The notes: a model not told the origin generated them from the sequence alone. A stretch of 64,000 bases of DNA from Streptomyces venezuelae (GCF_008642275.1 NZ_CP029189.1:2712001-2776000), one strand, 5' to 3'. Positions 53,309 through 61,671 are shown, counted from the stretch's first letter. Program-made: numbers and translations.

Positions 53309-54106
53309 TCAGCGGTAGGAGGCGCTGGTGCGAATCCGGGAGACGGCCAGGAGGACCAGCAGGGTGGTGGCCATCAGGACCACGGCGACGGCGGAGCCGC
53401 TGTAGAGCGAACCGCGGTCGGTGGCGGTGAAGATGCGGACCGGGAGGGGCATCCAGTCCGGCGGGTAGAGCATCATCGTGGCGCTCAGCTCGCCCATGGA
53501 CAGGGCGAAGCAGAGGCCGGCCGCGGCCGTGAGGGACGGCAGCAGGAGGGGAAGCCTGACCCGCCACAGGACGTACGCGGGACGGGCGCCCAGGGAGGCG
53601 GCGGCCTGCTCGTACGCGGGGTCGAGCCGTACGATCGCCGCCGCGACCGACTGGTAGGCGAACGCCGTGACAAGGACGGTGTGCGCCAGGACGACGATCG
53701 AGCTGGTGCCGTTGAGCAGGACCGGGGGCCGGCTGAAGGCGACGAGCACGGCGAGCCCGACCACCACGGACGGCACGGCGACGGGCAGCATGAACAGCGC
53801 GTCCAGCATCCGCTTGCCGCGCTCGCGCAGCGTGGCGGCGGCGAGGGCGGCCCAGGTGCCGACGGTGAGCGCGAGGAGACTGGAGACGAGGGCGGTGACC
53901 AGGCTGGTGGTGAGGGCCTGGAGGGATTCGCCGCGCACGGCGGCCGCGTAGTTCCCGGTGGTCGGACCGGAGGGGAAGGCCCCGGACCAGTGGGTGGCGA
54001 AGGAGGCCGCGACCACGACGAGCAGGGGCAGGGCGAACAGCGGCAGGAAGAGAACGCCGAAGAGGCCCCAGGCGGCCCGGCGGCCGCTCTTGCTATGCAC
54101 CAGCAC
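53309..54106 (-). CDS. Phosphonate-type ABC permease 2
   Basis: 265 residues from GTG 54106, overlapping the upstream permease by 14 bp. Six transmembrane helices; first LFGVLFLPLFALPLLVVVA. The permease EAA loop is RLDPAYEQAAASLGARPAYV (a typical E-AA---G motif), followed by LSMGELSATMMLYPPDWMPL, common in phosphonate- and thiamine-type transporters. Pairs with the permease at 54093-55118. Confidence 0.9.
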   Translation of the reverse strand: MLVHSKSGRRAAWGLFGVLFLPLFALPLLVVVAASFATHWSGAFPSGPTTGNYAAAVRGESLQALTTSLVTALVSSLLALTVGTWAALAAATLRERGKRMLDALFMLPVAVPSVVVGLAVLVAFSRPPVLLNGTSSIVVLAHTVLVTAFAYQSVAAAIVRLDPAYEQAAASLGARPAYVLWRVRLPLLLPSLTAAAGLCFALSMGELSATMMLYPPDWMPLPVRIFTATDRGSLYSGSAVAVVLMATTLLVLLAVSRIRTSASYR

Positions 54107-55118
54107 GCTTGCCCACCACCCGGTAGAGGCCGAACAGGCCGACGGATATCGCGATGTTGACGACGGCGACCACGCAGGCGGCCGAGTAGTCGGATTCGAG
54201 GATGGCCTTGCCGTAGATGAGCATCGGGAGGGTCGTGACGTCCTTGGCGCCGGTGAACAGGACGATCCCGAACTCGTTCAGGCACATGACCAGGACGAGG
54301 CTGCCGCCCGCGGCCAGGGCCGGGAGCGCCTCGGGCAGGATCACCTGCCGGACGATCCGGCCGGGCCGGGCGCCGAGGCCGGCAGCGACCTCCAGCTGGG
54401 CGGTGTCCAGCTGGGAGAAGGCGGCGAGCAGGGGGCGCATCACGAAGGGCGTGAAGTAGGTGACCTCCGCGAGCAGGACGCCCCAGGGGGTGGTGAGGAA
54501 CCGGAAGGGCCCGACGGCAGCGCCGGTGAGGTCGGTGACGAGGCCGTTGGCCATGCCGACCGTGCCGTAGACGAAGAGGAGGGCGAGGGTGATGAGGAAG
54601 GAGGGGAAGGAGAGGAAGACGTCGATGAACTTGGCGACGGCACGGGCCCCGGGGAAGGGCACGAAGGCGATGATCAGCGCCAGGGTGAAGCCGAGCACGA
54701 GGCATCCGGCGGTCGCGCCGACGGCCAGCCAGACGGTGGTGCCGAGGGCCTCGCGGAAGCTCTGAGAGGCGAAGACGGAGGCGTACGCGTCGAAGGCACC
54801 GCCGCCGTTCTCGGGGCTGAGCGACTGCTGGACGACGAGCGCGAGCGGATACAGGAACCCGAACGCGAGCAGGGCCACGGGCGGCAACCCCCACACCCAA
54901 CGCGGCACCCTTCCCGGCCGCGCCGGGGCACCATCCAGCCCGGCCCGGACACGATCCAGCCCCGCCGGGGCACCATCCAGCCCCGCCGGCGTTCGAGGCG
55001 CGGGGCCCGGGGCGGAGCCCCGATCTTCCAGCCCCGCCGGCGTTCGAGGCGCGGGCTCCGGGGCGGAGCCCCGGTCCTGGGCCGGGACCACCCGCGCCCG
55101 CCGGGCGGCGTCAGGCAT
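54093..55118 (-). CDS. Phosphonate-type ABC permease 1 with repeat-encoded N-terminus
   Basis: 341 residues from ATG 55118, which overlaps the ATPase stop by 8 bp, so this start is well supported. The first 70 residues (EPAPRTPAGLEDRGSAPGPA, then TPAGLDGAPAGLDRVRAGLD) are encoded by copies of the interspersed CCCCGCCGGCGTTCGAGGCG element; the membrane protein proper starts near RVPRWVWGLPPVALLAFGFL. Six helices and an EAA loop around FSQLDTAQLEVAAGLGARPG. The N-terminal extension is Pro/Gly/Arg-rich and disordered, and likely cytoplasmic. Confidence 0.9.
   Translation of the reverse strand: MPDAARRARVVPAQDRGSAPEPAPRTPAGLEDRGSAPGPAPRTPAGLDGAPAGLDRVRAGLDGAPARPGRVPRWVWGLPPVALLAFGFLYPLALVVQQSLSPENGGGAFDAYASVFASQSFREALGTTVWLAVGATAGCLVLGFTLALIIAFVPFPGARAVAKFIDVFLSFPSFLITLALLFVYGTVGMANGLVTDLTGAAVGPFRFLTTPWGVLLAEVTYFTPFVMRPLLAAFSQLDTAQLEVAAGLGARPGRIVRQVILPEALPALAAGGSLVLVMCLNEFGIVLFTGAKDVTTLPMLIYGKAILESDYSAACVVAVVNIAISVGLFGLYRVVGKRAGA
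54950..55060. repeat. Interspersed repeats inside the permease N-terminal coding region
   Basis: Copies of CAGCCCCGCCGGCGTTCGAG at 54978-55004 and 55029-55054, each followed by GCGCGGG, plus two related CATCCAGCCC stretches between 54941 and 54985. They lie in the minus-strand permease reading frame and encode TPAGLDG-type residues. The same element occurs between genes elsewhere in the window. Confidence 0.88.
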
Positions 55119-56160
55119 CGGACACCCCCGCCGCCAACAGCACCGCGTCCCCCGGCTCGAAGTGCAGCGTGACCCGGTCCCCCAGCGCGGGCGTCACCCG
55201 CAGCTCGGGGAGGTCCGCCTTCACCCGGTGCCCGTCGACGTCCACGTACAGCCGGTGCGTCGACCCGCGCCACTGGACCTCGGCGACGGTGCCGCTCAGC
55301 GCGTTGGGGCCGGCGCCGAGACCGAGCAGGTGCGGCCGTACGCACAGGGTCGCCGTCGAACCCGGCGCCGCCCGCCCGCGGTCGAGGGTCAGCGTCCGGC
55401 CCTCGAAGACCGCGCCGCCCTCGGCGACCGTCACCGGCAGCAGGTTGGCGTTGCCGACGAACGAGGCGGTGAACTCGGTGCGCGGCGACCGGTACAGCTC
55501 CTGCGGGGTCCCGCAGTCCCGCAGCCGGGCCTGGTCCATGACGGCGATCCGGTCGGCGAGGGTGAGCGCCTCCACCTGGTCGTGGGTGACGTACAGAATC
55601 GATACGTCGGGCAGTTCGCGGTGCAGCCGGGCCAGCTCGGTGAGCATCCCGGAGCGCAGCTGCGCGTCGAGGGCGGACAGCGGCTCGTCGAGCAGGAGCA
55701 CCCCGGGGCGGATGGCGAGGGCGCGCGCGATGGCCACGCGCTGCTGCTGGCCGCCGGAGAGCTCGCGGGGGTGGCGCCGTGCGTAGGCGGCCATGCCGGT
55801 GAGTTCGAGGGCCTCGGCGACGCGGCCGGGGATCTCGGCCTTCGGGGCCTTCTGGGCCTTGAGGCCGAAGGCGACGTTGTCCTCGACCCGCATGTGCGGG
55901 AAGAGCGCGTACTGCTGGACGACCATGCCGATGCCGCGCTTGTGCGGCGGGAGCGCGGTGACGTCCCGGCCGCCGATCAGCACCCGACCCGCGACGGGCC
56001 GTACGAAACCGGCGACGGCGCGCAGGGCCGTGGTCTTGCCGGAACCGGACGGGCCGAGCAGGGCCATCACCTCGCCCGGTTCGACGGTCAGGTCGAGGGA
56101 GTCCAGGACGGTGTTGCCGCCGTAGGCGACGCTGACCCCGTCGAAACGGATCCCGCTCAC
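55111..56160 (-). CDS. Phosphonate-type ABC transporter ATP-binding protein
   Basis: 349 residues from GTG 56160, which overlaps the upstream hydrolase stop by 4 bp (GTGA). Walker A LLGPSGSGKTTALRAVAGF, Q-loop GMVVQQYALFPHMRVEDNVA, signature ELSGGQQQRVAIARALAIRP, Walker B LLLDEPLSALDAQLR and H-loop YVTHDQVEALTLADRI. The C-terminal 100 residues form a TOBE domain (SFVGNANLLPVTVAEGGAVF). Powers the phosphonate importer. Confidence 0.95.
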   Translation of the reverse strand: MSGIRFDGVSVAYGGNTVLDSLDLTVEPGEVMALLGPSGSGKTTALRAVAGFVRPVAGRVLIGGRDVTALPPHKRGIGMVVQQYALFPHMRVEDNVAFGLKAQKAPKAEIPGRVAEALELTGMAAYARRHPRELSGGQQQRVAIARALAIRPGVLLLDEPLSALDAQLRSGMLTELARLHRELPDVSILYVTHDQVEALTLADRIAVMDQARLRDCGTPQELYRSPRTEFTASFVGNANLLPVTVAEGGAVFEGRTLTLDRGRAAPGSTATLCVRPHLLGLGAGPNALSGTVAEVQWRGSTHRLYVDVDGHRVKADLPELRVTPALGDRVTLHFEPGDAVLLAAGVSDA

Positions 56161-56870
56161 GCCGACTCCACCAGGAGGGCGGGCAGTTCGGCGACGGAGG
56201 CGAGCACGTGGGTCGCGCCGTTCCGCGTGAGCGCCTCACGCCCGTGGGCGCCGGTGAGGACGCCCGCGACGGTTCCGGCGCCGGCCCGGCGGCCGCTGAG
56301 CATGTCGTAGGCGGTGTCGCCCGCGACCACGACGTCGCGTACGTCGGCCACGGCGCCGGTGCGCAGGAACGCGGTCAGCACCATGTCCGGGTACGGGCGG
56401 CCGCGCCCGCCCGCGTCGGCGGGGCAGAGCGTGAGGTCGGCGAGGTCCTGCCAGCCGAGGGCGTCGAGGATGGCGTCCTGGGTGACTCGGGCGAAGCCCG
56501 TGGTCAGGACGACGGTGCGGCCGTCGGCGCGGAGTTGCTCGATCGCGGCGCGGGCGCCGGGGAGCGGGGTGACGAGGCCGCCGTCGACGAGGGCGCCGTA
56601 GGCCTCTTCGAAGGCGGTGTTGGCGCGGCGGGCGAGTTCTTCCGTACCGAAGAGGTGGCGGAAGACCGAGATCTTGGACTCGCCCATGGTGTCGAGGACG
56701 TACCGGAGCTTCTCGGCGTGGTCGGGGGTGCCGGGCTCGACGCCGAGGTGCTCGGCGGCCTGCTCGAAGGCGCGCTCGACGAGGCCGCCGTCGGCGACGG
56801 TGGTGCCGGCCATGTCGAGGACGACCAGCTTGCCCCCGGTGTTGTCGGTTTCGTGCGTGGAGTCGCTCAT
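56157..56870 (-). CDS. Phosphonatase-like (PhnX-like) HAD hydrolase
   Basis: 237 residues from ATG 56870. HAD motif I VVLDMAGTTVADGGLV (phosphonatase uses DxAGT), cap-region helix KLRYVLDTMGESKISVFRHL, motif II Thr in VLTTGFARV, motif III LTLCPADAGGRGRPYPDMVL, motif IV VVAGDTAYDMLSG. Matches the group described as phosphonatase-like hydrolase found beside TIGR03364 oxidoreductases. It should release Pi from phosphonoacetaldehyde. Stop overlaps the ATPase start; its start is 5 bp after the FAD gene. Confidence 0.88.
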   Translation of the reverse strand: MSDSTHETDNTGGKLVVLDMAGTTVADGGLVERAFEQAAEHLGVEPGTPDHAEKLRYVLDTMGESKISVFRHLFGTEELARRANTAFEEAYGALVDGGLVTPLPGARAAIEQLRADGRTVVLTTGFARVTQDAILDALGWQDLADLTLCPADAGGRGRPYPDMVLTAFLRTGAVADVRDVVVAGDTAYDMLSGRRAGAGTVAGVLTGAHGREALTRNGATHVLASVAELPALLVESA

Positions 56871-56875
56871 CTGAC

Positions 56876-58003
56876 TTACCAGCCCAGTTCGTTCGCGGTG
56901 GTCTCGGCTATGGCGGGCGAGCAGGTCATGCCGCGCCCGCCGGGTCCGGTCACCAGCCAGACGCCGTCGGCCACCTGCTGGCGGTGGACGACGCGGGTGG
57001 TGTCGGTGCACTGCGCGTACACGCCCGCCCAGCGGTGGCGGATCCTCGGCAGCGGACGGCCGAGGAAGGATTCGGCCACGGCGGCGACGTGCTCGTAGGG
57101 GTCTTCGAGGGTGTCGAAGGCGAAGGGGTGCTCGTACTCGTGGGTGTCGCCGATGGTCAGCCCGCCGTCTCGGCGCTGGACCATCAGCAGTTGCATCTTG
57201 TGCTCGGCGGCGACCGGCGCCTGCTCCTGCTCGGCGTTGAGGACGTCGAGCGCGGGGGACCGGTAGGCGGGGTAGTAGCGGAAGCTGTCGGGGTCCGCGA
57301 CCGAGGTGGTCAGCGGTTCGCCGAGCGGGTCGGTCTGCATCATCTGCAGGCGGACGCGGCGCACGGGCAGGTCGGGGGCCAGTTCGCGGACCAGGCCGGA
57401 GAGCCAGGCACCGGTGGCCAGGACCACCGTGTCGGCGCGGTGGACGTCGCCGTGGTCGTCGCGGACGGTGCCGGGGCCGGTCACGTCGCGGACCTCGCGC
57501 CCGGGGAGGAAGGTGTAGCGGCCGTCCGCCCGGGCCCGCAGGGCCTCGCGCAGGTGCAGCTGGGCGGTGCGCGGCTCGACGGCCGCGTCCCGCTCGCACC
57601 ACAGGGCCGCTTCGAACGCGCCGCGCAGGGCCGGGTTGACCTTTCGGGCCTGGGCCGCGGTGAGCAGTTCGTAACCGCGGGCGGCGGCGTCCGGGCGGGC
57701 CAGGGCCGCTTCGGCGACCGCGAGTTCACGCGGGGTGCGGACGGGGGTGAGGGAGCCGTTGGCGCGGAAGCCCAGGCCCGGCACCTCCGCGCCGATGCGC
57801 TCCCAGAGCTCGCGGGCCCGCAGGGCGGTGTCGAGCTCCTCTCCCCCGGCGCGTCCGCTGACCCATATCTGGCCGAAATTGCGCAGGGACGCGCCGCGGG
57901 CCTCCGCCTCTCGCTCGATCTGGACGACCTCGTGGCCGCGTTCCACTGCTTGCCAGGCGTGCATGGTGCCGACCACGCCGCCTCCGACGACTATGACTTT
58001 CAC
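56876..58003 (-). CDS. FAD-dependent phosphonate amine oxidase (TIGR03364 type)
   Basis: 375 residues from GTG 58003. N-terminal FAD-binding VKVIVVGGGVVGTMHAWQAV, EREAEARGASLRNFGQIWVS, GAWLSGLVRELAPDLPVRRV, and a C-terminal GPGGRGMTCSPAIAETTANE end. This DAO-fold family (HpnW/TIGR03364) lies beside phosphonatase-like hydrolases and AEP transporters; members characterised in 2021-2023 oxidise N-methyl-AEP or AEP to phosphonoacetaldehyde. First gene of the operon, 148 bp after the GntR gene. No PhnW transaminase is seen, so this oxidase probably supplies the aldehyde. Confidence 0.88.
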   Translation of the reverse strand: MKVIVVGGGVVGTMHAWQAVERGHEVVQIEREAEARGASLRNFGQIWVSGRAGGEELDTALRARELWERIGAEVPGLGFRANGSLTPVRTPRELAVAEAALARPDAAARGYELLTAAQARKVNPALRGAFEAALWCERDAAVEPRTAQLHLREALRARADGRYTFLPGREVRDVTGPGTVRDDHGDVHRADTVVLATGAWLSGLVRELAPDLPVRRVRLQMMQTDPLGEPLTTSVADPDSFRYYPAYRSPALDVLNAEQEQAPVAAEHKMQLLMVQRRDGGLTIGDTHEYEHPFAFDTLEDPYEHVAAVAESFLGRPLPRIRHRWAGVYAQCTDTTRVVHRQQVADGVWLVTGPGGRGMTCSPAIAETTANELGW

Positions 58004-58077
58004 GCCGCCAACGGTGGGTCGGGTCCGTGACCCGGGAGGAGCGGTCCGGCGACGTGCCGGTGAACAGCCCTCGAAGC

Positions 58078-58089
58078 TTGGACTAGACC
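58078..58089. promoter_or_regulatory. Probable GntR operator before the phosphonate operon
   Basis: TTGGACTAGACC, whose minus-strand form GGTCTAGTCC follows GATAACG, is a near-palindrome of the HutC/GntR type (GT-N-TA-N-AC core) in the 148-bp gap before the FAD gene. Binding by the GntR protein just upstream is inferred. The core also resembles DasR/chitinase sites in this window. Confidence 0.6.
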
Positions 58090-58151
58090 CGTTATCTTTT
58101 TGTGACTTAACTATGCCCCTTTTCATTTGGTGTGTTCGGATTGGCGGGCTG

Positions 58152-58916
58152 CTATTCGGCCCGCAGGCGGGTCGTGAAACTGAACCGGTCACCACGGTAA
58201 AGCGAACGCACCCGTTCCAGCGGCCGGCCGTCCTGGTCCCGCGAGAAACGGTGGATGAGCAGCATGGGCAGAGCGGGCGGAGTGCCGATCAGCAGGGCTT
58301 CGCGCGGGGTCGCCAGGACCGTCTCCAGCTTCTCGTCGGCCTCGCCGAAGGAGATGCCGAGGCTGTCGCGGAGGTAGCCGTAGAAGGAGGAGTCCGGCTG
58401 GAAGTCGCCGTCCAGGCGAGGGGCCCGGGCCACCCGGATGTACGTGCTCTCCAGGCCGACGCGCTCGTCGTCGGCGAGCAGGACCCGCTCCAGGTGCCAG
58501 ACGGGCTCCCCGGGCTCGGCCCCGATGCCGGGAGCGAGGTCGGGCGGGCAGGGGAACTGCTCCAGGCCGATGAGATGGCGGCCAGGACGGCGGCCCTGGC
58601 GGCGCACGCCCTCGGTGTAGCTGGCGAGGGAGAGCGGCTGCTCCAGCTTGGGGCCGGCGACGACGGTCCCGCGGCCGGATCGACGCAGCCGGCCCTCCAG
58701 CAGCAGCTCGCGCAGGGCCTGTCGGACGGTCTCGCGGGACACCTCGTACCGCTCGGCGAGATCCCGCTCGGTGGGCAGGGTGCCGCCCTCGCCGAGCTCG
58801 TCGAGGAGCTCGGCAATGCGGGCCTTGACGGCGTAGTACTTGGGGATGCGGCCGTGCTCGGGAATGCCGGAACGCACGGGTGAGCCGGGGCGGTGCCGCT
58901 GGGTCTGTTCTTCCAC
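58152..58916 (-). CDS. GntR/HutC-family regulator
   Basis: 254 residues from GTG 58916. N-terminal winged helix (IPKYYAVKARIAELLDELGE, TLPTERDLAERYEVSRETVR, EGRLRRSGRGTVVAG) and a C-terminal HutC/UTRA effector domain (LERVLLADDERVGLESTYIR, SFYGYLRDSLGISFGEADEK, IHRFSRDQDGRPLERVRSLY). By position and family it is likely the repressor of the phosphonate operon, releasing DNA when AEP or a derivative binds. Confidence 0.93.
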   Translation of the reverse strand: MEEQTQRHRPGSPVRSGIPEHGRIPKYYAVKARIAELLDELGEGGTLPTERDLAERYEVSRETVRQALRELLLEGRLRRSGRGTVVAGPKLEQPLSLASYTEGVRRQGRRPGRHLIGLEQFPCPPDLAPGIGAEPGEPVWHLERVLLADDERVGLESTYIRVARAPRLDGDFQPDSSFYGYLRDSLGISFGEADEKLETVLATPREALLIGTPPALPMLLIHRFSRDQDGRPLERVRSLYRGDRFSFTTRLRAE

Positions 58917-58986
58917 GGTGGGACTCTATGCGGGGCGTACGCCACCGCCGCGGGGCGGCGGGGGTACGGGCGGGGTGGGGATGGTC

Positions 58987-59053
58987 GGGGGTCGACGGCA
59001 GGGGGTCGACGGCAGGGGGTCGACGACCGGGGATCGACGACCGGGGATCGTCA
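58987..59053. repeat. 14-bp tandem repeats
   Basis: About 4.7 units of a 14-bp repeat, GGGGTCGACGGCAG changing to GGGATCGACGACCG, immediately upstream of the GntR gene and just before the stop of the gene at 59051. Each contains TCGAC, and the unit is not part of any recognised element. Confidence 0.9.
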
Positions 59054-59794
59054 GGGGGCGGGGCGGCGCAGTCGGCGGGCCCCCAGCAGCAGGCCGCCAC
59101 CGGTGACGAGCGCGGCCACGGCGCCCGTGCCGTACACCCACTCGCGCGGGCCCGTGTGGGCGAGGGAGCCCGCCTCGACGGGCTCCTCCGGCCCCTCGAC
59201 CGAGAACCGGTAGCCGCCCGCCTCACCGATCCAGTCGCCGTCGTCGCCCTTGCGCTGGACCAGGGCGGCGTCGGCGACGACCTCGCCGACGGGCGCGTCG
59301 GGCGCGAAGGAGAGACCCACCTTGACGGTCCGGGAACCGCCGGGGCCGACGGTGAAACCGGGGAAGGCGTCCCCGCCGTCGAACACGGCGATGATCTCGT
59401 CGCGGTCGCTGCTCTCCAGGCTGACGGGGAAGGTACCGCCCGGGGCGTCGAACTCCATGCGCAGGTGCGCGGGGCGCAGGGTGCGGGCCTTGTCCGTGAA
59501 GACGACGATCGGGTGGATGGCCGTGCACTCGGAGTTGGTGGTGTTGGTCAGGTCCAGGTACCAGGTCTGCAGGCCGGCACCGGTGCGGTACACGGCCGGG
59601 CCGCCGCGGATCCGCGCTCCGATGGGAAACGCGGTGCTCTTCCCGTCGCCGCAGGTGGCCTGCGTGCGCGAGGGCAGCGCGGGCGCGGGGCGCCCGCCGC
59701 CCGCACCGATGTCGGCTCCGGCGGTGGGCGCGGTGGTGGCGACCAGTGCGGCGGAGAGGGCGGCGGTGAGGGCAAGGGCTTTGCGCAGTCGCAT
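59051..59794 (-). CDS. Secreted protein with LAHTG sortase signal
   Basis: 247 residues from ATG 59794. Signal peptide (KALALTAALSAALVATTAPT), mature beta-rich domain (TQATCGDGKSTAFPIGARIR, QTWYLDLTNTTNSECTAIHP, GGSRTVKVGLSFAPDAPVGE). The C-terminus is a sorting signal: LAHTG, then a helix REWVYGTGAVAALVTGGGLL and basic tail RRLRRPAP. LAXTG is the motif recognised by class E sortases of Streptomyces. Likely covalently attached to the wall; the sortase is not encoded nearby (a class F sortase lies at 48.1 kb). Confidence 0.9.
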   Translation of the reverse strand: MRLRKALALTAALSAALVATTAPTAGADIGAGGGRPAPALPSRTQATCGDGKSTAFPIGARIRGGPAVYRTGAGLQTWYLDLTNTTNSECTAIHPIVVFTDKARTLRPAHLRMEFDAPGGTFPVSLESSDRDEIIAVFDGGDAFPGFTVGPGGSRTVKVGLSFAPDAPVGEVVADAALVQRKGDDGDWIGEAGGYRFSVEGPEEPVEAGSLAHTGPREWVYGTGAVAALVTGGGLLLGARRLRRPAP

Positions 59795-60438
59795 GGAAGA
59801 CCTTCGCTGCTCGCCGGACGGGACGATGATCGGACGAGGTGACAATCACCCCGGCCCTGCCCGCACCCTGCCACCCCCGCGCGACGCCCCACCCGGAGCC
59901 ACGCCTGAGTTGATCCGGTTTACGCCCGAATGGTGGATGAGGTCAAGCCCCGCACCGCCGTTAGAGCCCCAGCCCCGCCCACGACGCCCCCACAGCCACC
60001 CCGGCAGCCCCCCGAGCCCCGCCGACACGCGATGCGACTCCGGCCCGTCGGCGATCGAGGCGCGGTACCCGTCTCGCCACCACCCCAGGGTGCAGACCCG
60101 GCCGGCCATCGCGACCCCACCGACGGCTGAGGCGCGGCCCCCGGCCACGGTGCACCCGCCGACAGCGGAGGACCAGCCTCCGGCAGCCACCCCAGCGCTC
60201 GATGCACGCCCCTCGGCCCGCCACCGTGGCGTCACAGACCGCAGCGGCACCCCAGCCCCGCCGGCAACTGAGGCGCGGTACCCGGGTCGCCACCACCCAC
60301 GGCACAGCCACCGGCAGCCACCCCAGCCCCGCCGGCGATTGAGGCGCGGGGCTGGGCAGAGCCCGGGTTCGGCAGCACGGCACGGCTCAGCGCCGCGACA
60401 CCGCACGGCTCAGCGCCGCGACACCGCGCAGCGACACC
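59795..60438. repeat. Gene-free region rich in degenerate interspersed repeats
   Basis: 644 bp between the LAHTG protein and the ROK gene, without a credible gene on either strand. Recognisable element copies: CCCGTCGGCGATCGAGGCGC near 60044-60064, CCAGCCCCGCCGGCAACTGA near 60251-60270 and CAGCCCCGCCGGCGATTGAG at 60325-60344, with further damaged copies from 59940. The sequence is C-rich on the plus strand. Confidence 0.85.
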
Positions 60439-61671
60439 TCACCCCGGACGCCCGAACAACGGCGCCAGCGCCAGCTCCGCCGCGCCCTCCGCCACACCCG
60501 CCCCCGCCAGGGCGACCACCGGCCGGGCCGGGTCCAGCGCGCGGGCCGCGAGAACGGCCCCTACCCCGGCCACGAAGACCTCCGGCGCCGCCGCCACCAC
60601 GCGCCCACCGAGCAGCACACGGTCCACGTCCAGCAGCGCGACCAGGTTGGCGGCACCCTCACCCAGGATCCGCGCCGCCTCGGAAAGATCCCCCCGGGCC
60701 ACCGCGCCCAGGCACAGCACCTCCACGCAGCCCCGCGCACCGCACCGGCACGGCGGGCCGTCCAGCAGGAGCACCTGGTGGCCGAACTCCCCCGCCGCCG
60801 AGCGCGCACCCCGGTAGACCCCGCCGCCCAGCCACAACCCCGCGCCGAGCCCGGTCCCGACGTGCAGGTACACACAGGTGCGGGACCCGCTCCCATACGC
60901 GTCGGCATCGGCTTCCACATCCGCGCCGACGCCGACGCGCACGCCCGGCCCGGCAGCACGCGCGGCACCCACGCCCACGCCCACGCCCGCGCCGTCCGCA
61001 TCCGCATCCGGCCAGGCGGCCCGGAGCCATGCCCCGGCAGCCGCGGCCGCACCGGCGTTGGTGTCCTTGTCCAGCAGCACCGGCAGGCCCAGCAGCCCCT
61101 CCAGCACCCCCCGCAGCGGAAAGCCCTTCCAGCTCGGGAACCCCGTCACCCGCCCCATCGCCCCGGCCCGGTGGTCCAGCGGTCCCGGTGCGGCCACCCC
61201 GACGCCCAGGAGCGGCAGCCCGGACGGGTCCCCGAGCCTCGCGACCGCCCGTACGACCGCGTCCACCGCCGCCTCCGGGCCGGCCCCGAAGTCCAGCGGG
61301 CCACCGCTCTCGGCGACGACGCGGCCCGCCAGGTCGACCCGTACCGCACGGAGCTCGTCGCGGTCCAGATGCACGCCGACGGCGTGACGTACACCCGGCA
61401 CCAGCCTGAGCAGGGTGCTCGGCTTGCCACCGGTGGACGCGGCACGCCCGGCCTCCGCGATCAGCCCGTCCGCACCGAGCCTGGCCGTGATCTTGCTGAC
61501 GGCCTGCGGGGTGAGTCTCGTACGGGCCGCGAGATCGGCGCGGCCCAGGCCCGCCGGGCCGGCGCCGCGCAGGAGATCCAGCAGCAGCGCCTCGTTGTAC
61601 CCGCGCAGCGCCGGCAGGTTCACCCCGCCACGACTGTCCCCGCTACCCGTGTTCACCCGACCATTGTCCAC
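60439..61671 (-). CDS. ROK-family transcriptional regulator with inserted low-complexity loop
   Basis: 410 residues from GTG 61671 (a GTG at 61656 is also possible). N-terminal winged helix (ALRGYNEALLLDLLRGAGPA, RADLAARTRLTPQAVSKI) and a ROK sugar-kinase-like domain with VGVAAPGPLDHRAGA, the glycan-binding KDTNAGAAAAAG, GTGLGAGLWLGG, and the zinc motif CRCGARGCVE. Between KDTN and GTGLGAG an extra stretch, DADADGAGVGVGVGAARAAG and more to YGSGS, adds about 30 residues not usual for the family. Divergent from the Gfo/Idh/MocA gene, with an inverted repeat between. Confidence 0.88.
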   Translation of the reverse strand: MDNGRVNTGSGDSRGGVNLPALRGYNEALLLDLLRGAGPAGLGRADLAARTRLTPQAVSKITARLGADGLIAEAGRAASTGGKPSTLLRLVPGVRHAVGVHLDRDELRAVRVDLAGRVVAESGGPLDFGAGPEAAVDAVVRAVARLGDPSGLPLLGVGVAAPGPLDHRAGAMGRVTGFPSWKGFPLRGVLEGLLGLPVLLDKDTNAGAAAAAGAWLRAAWPDADADGAGVGVGVGAARAAGPGVRVGVGADVEADADAYGSGSRTCVYLHVGTGLGAGLWLGGGVYRGARSAAGEFGHQVLLLDGPPCRCGARGCVEVLCLGAVARGDLSEAARILGEGAANLVALLDVDRVLLGGRVVAAAPEVFVAGVGAVLAARALDPARPVVALAGAGVAEGAAELALAPLFGRPG

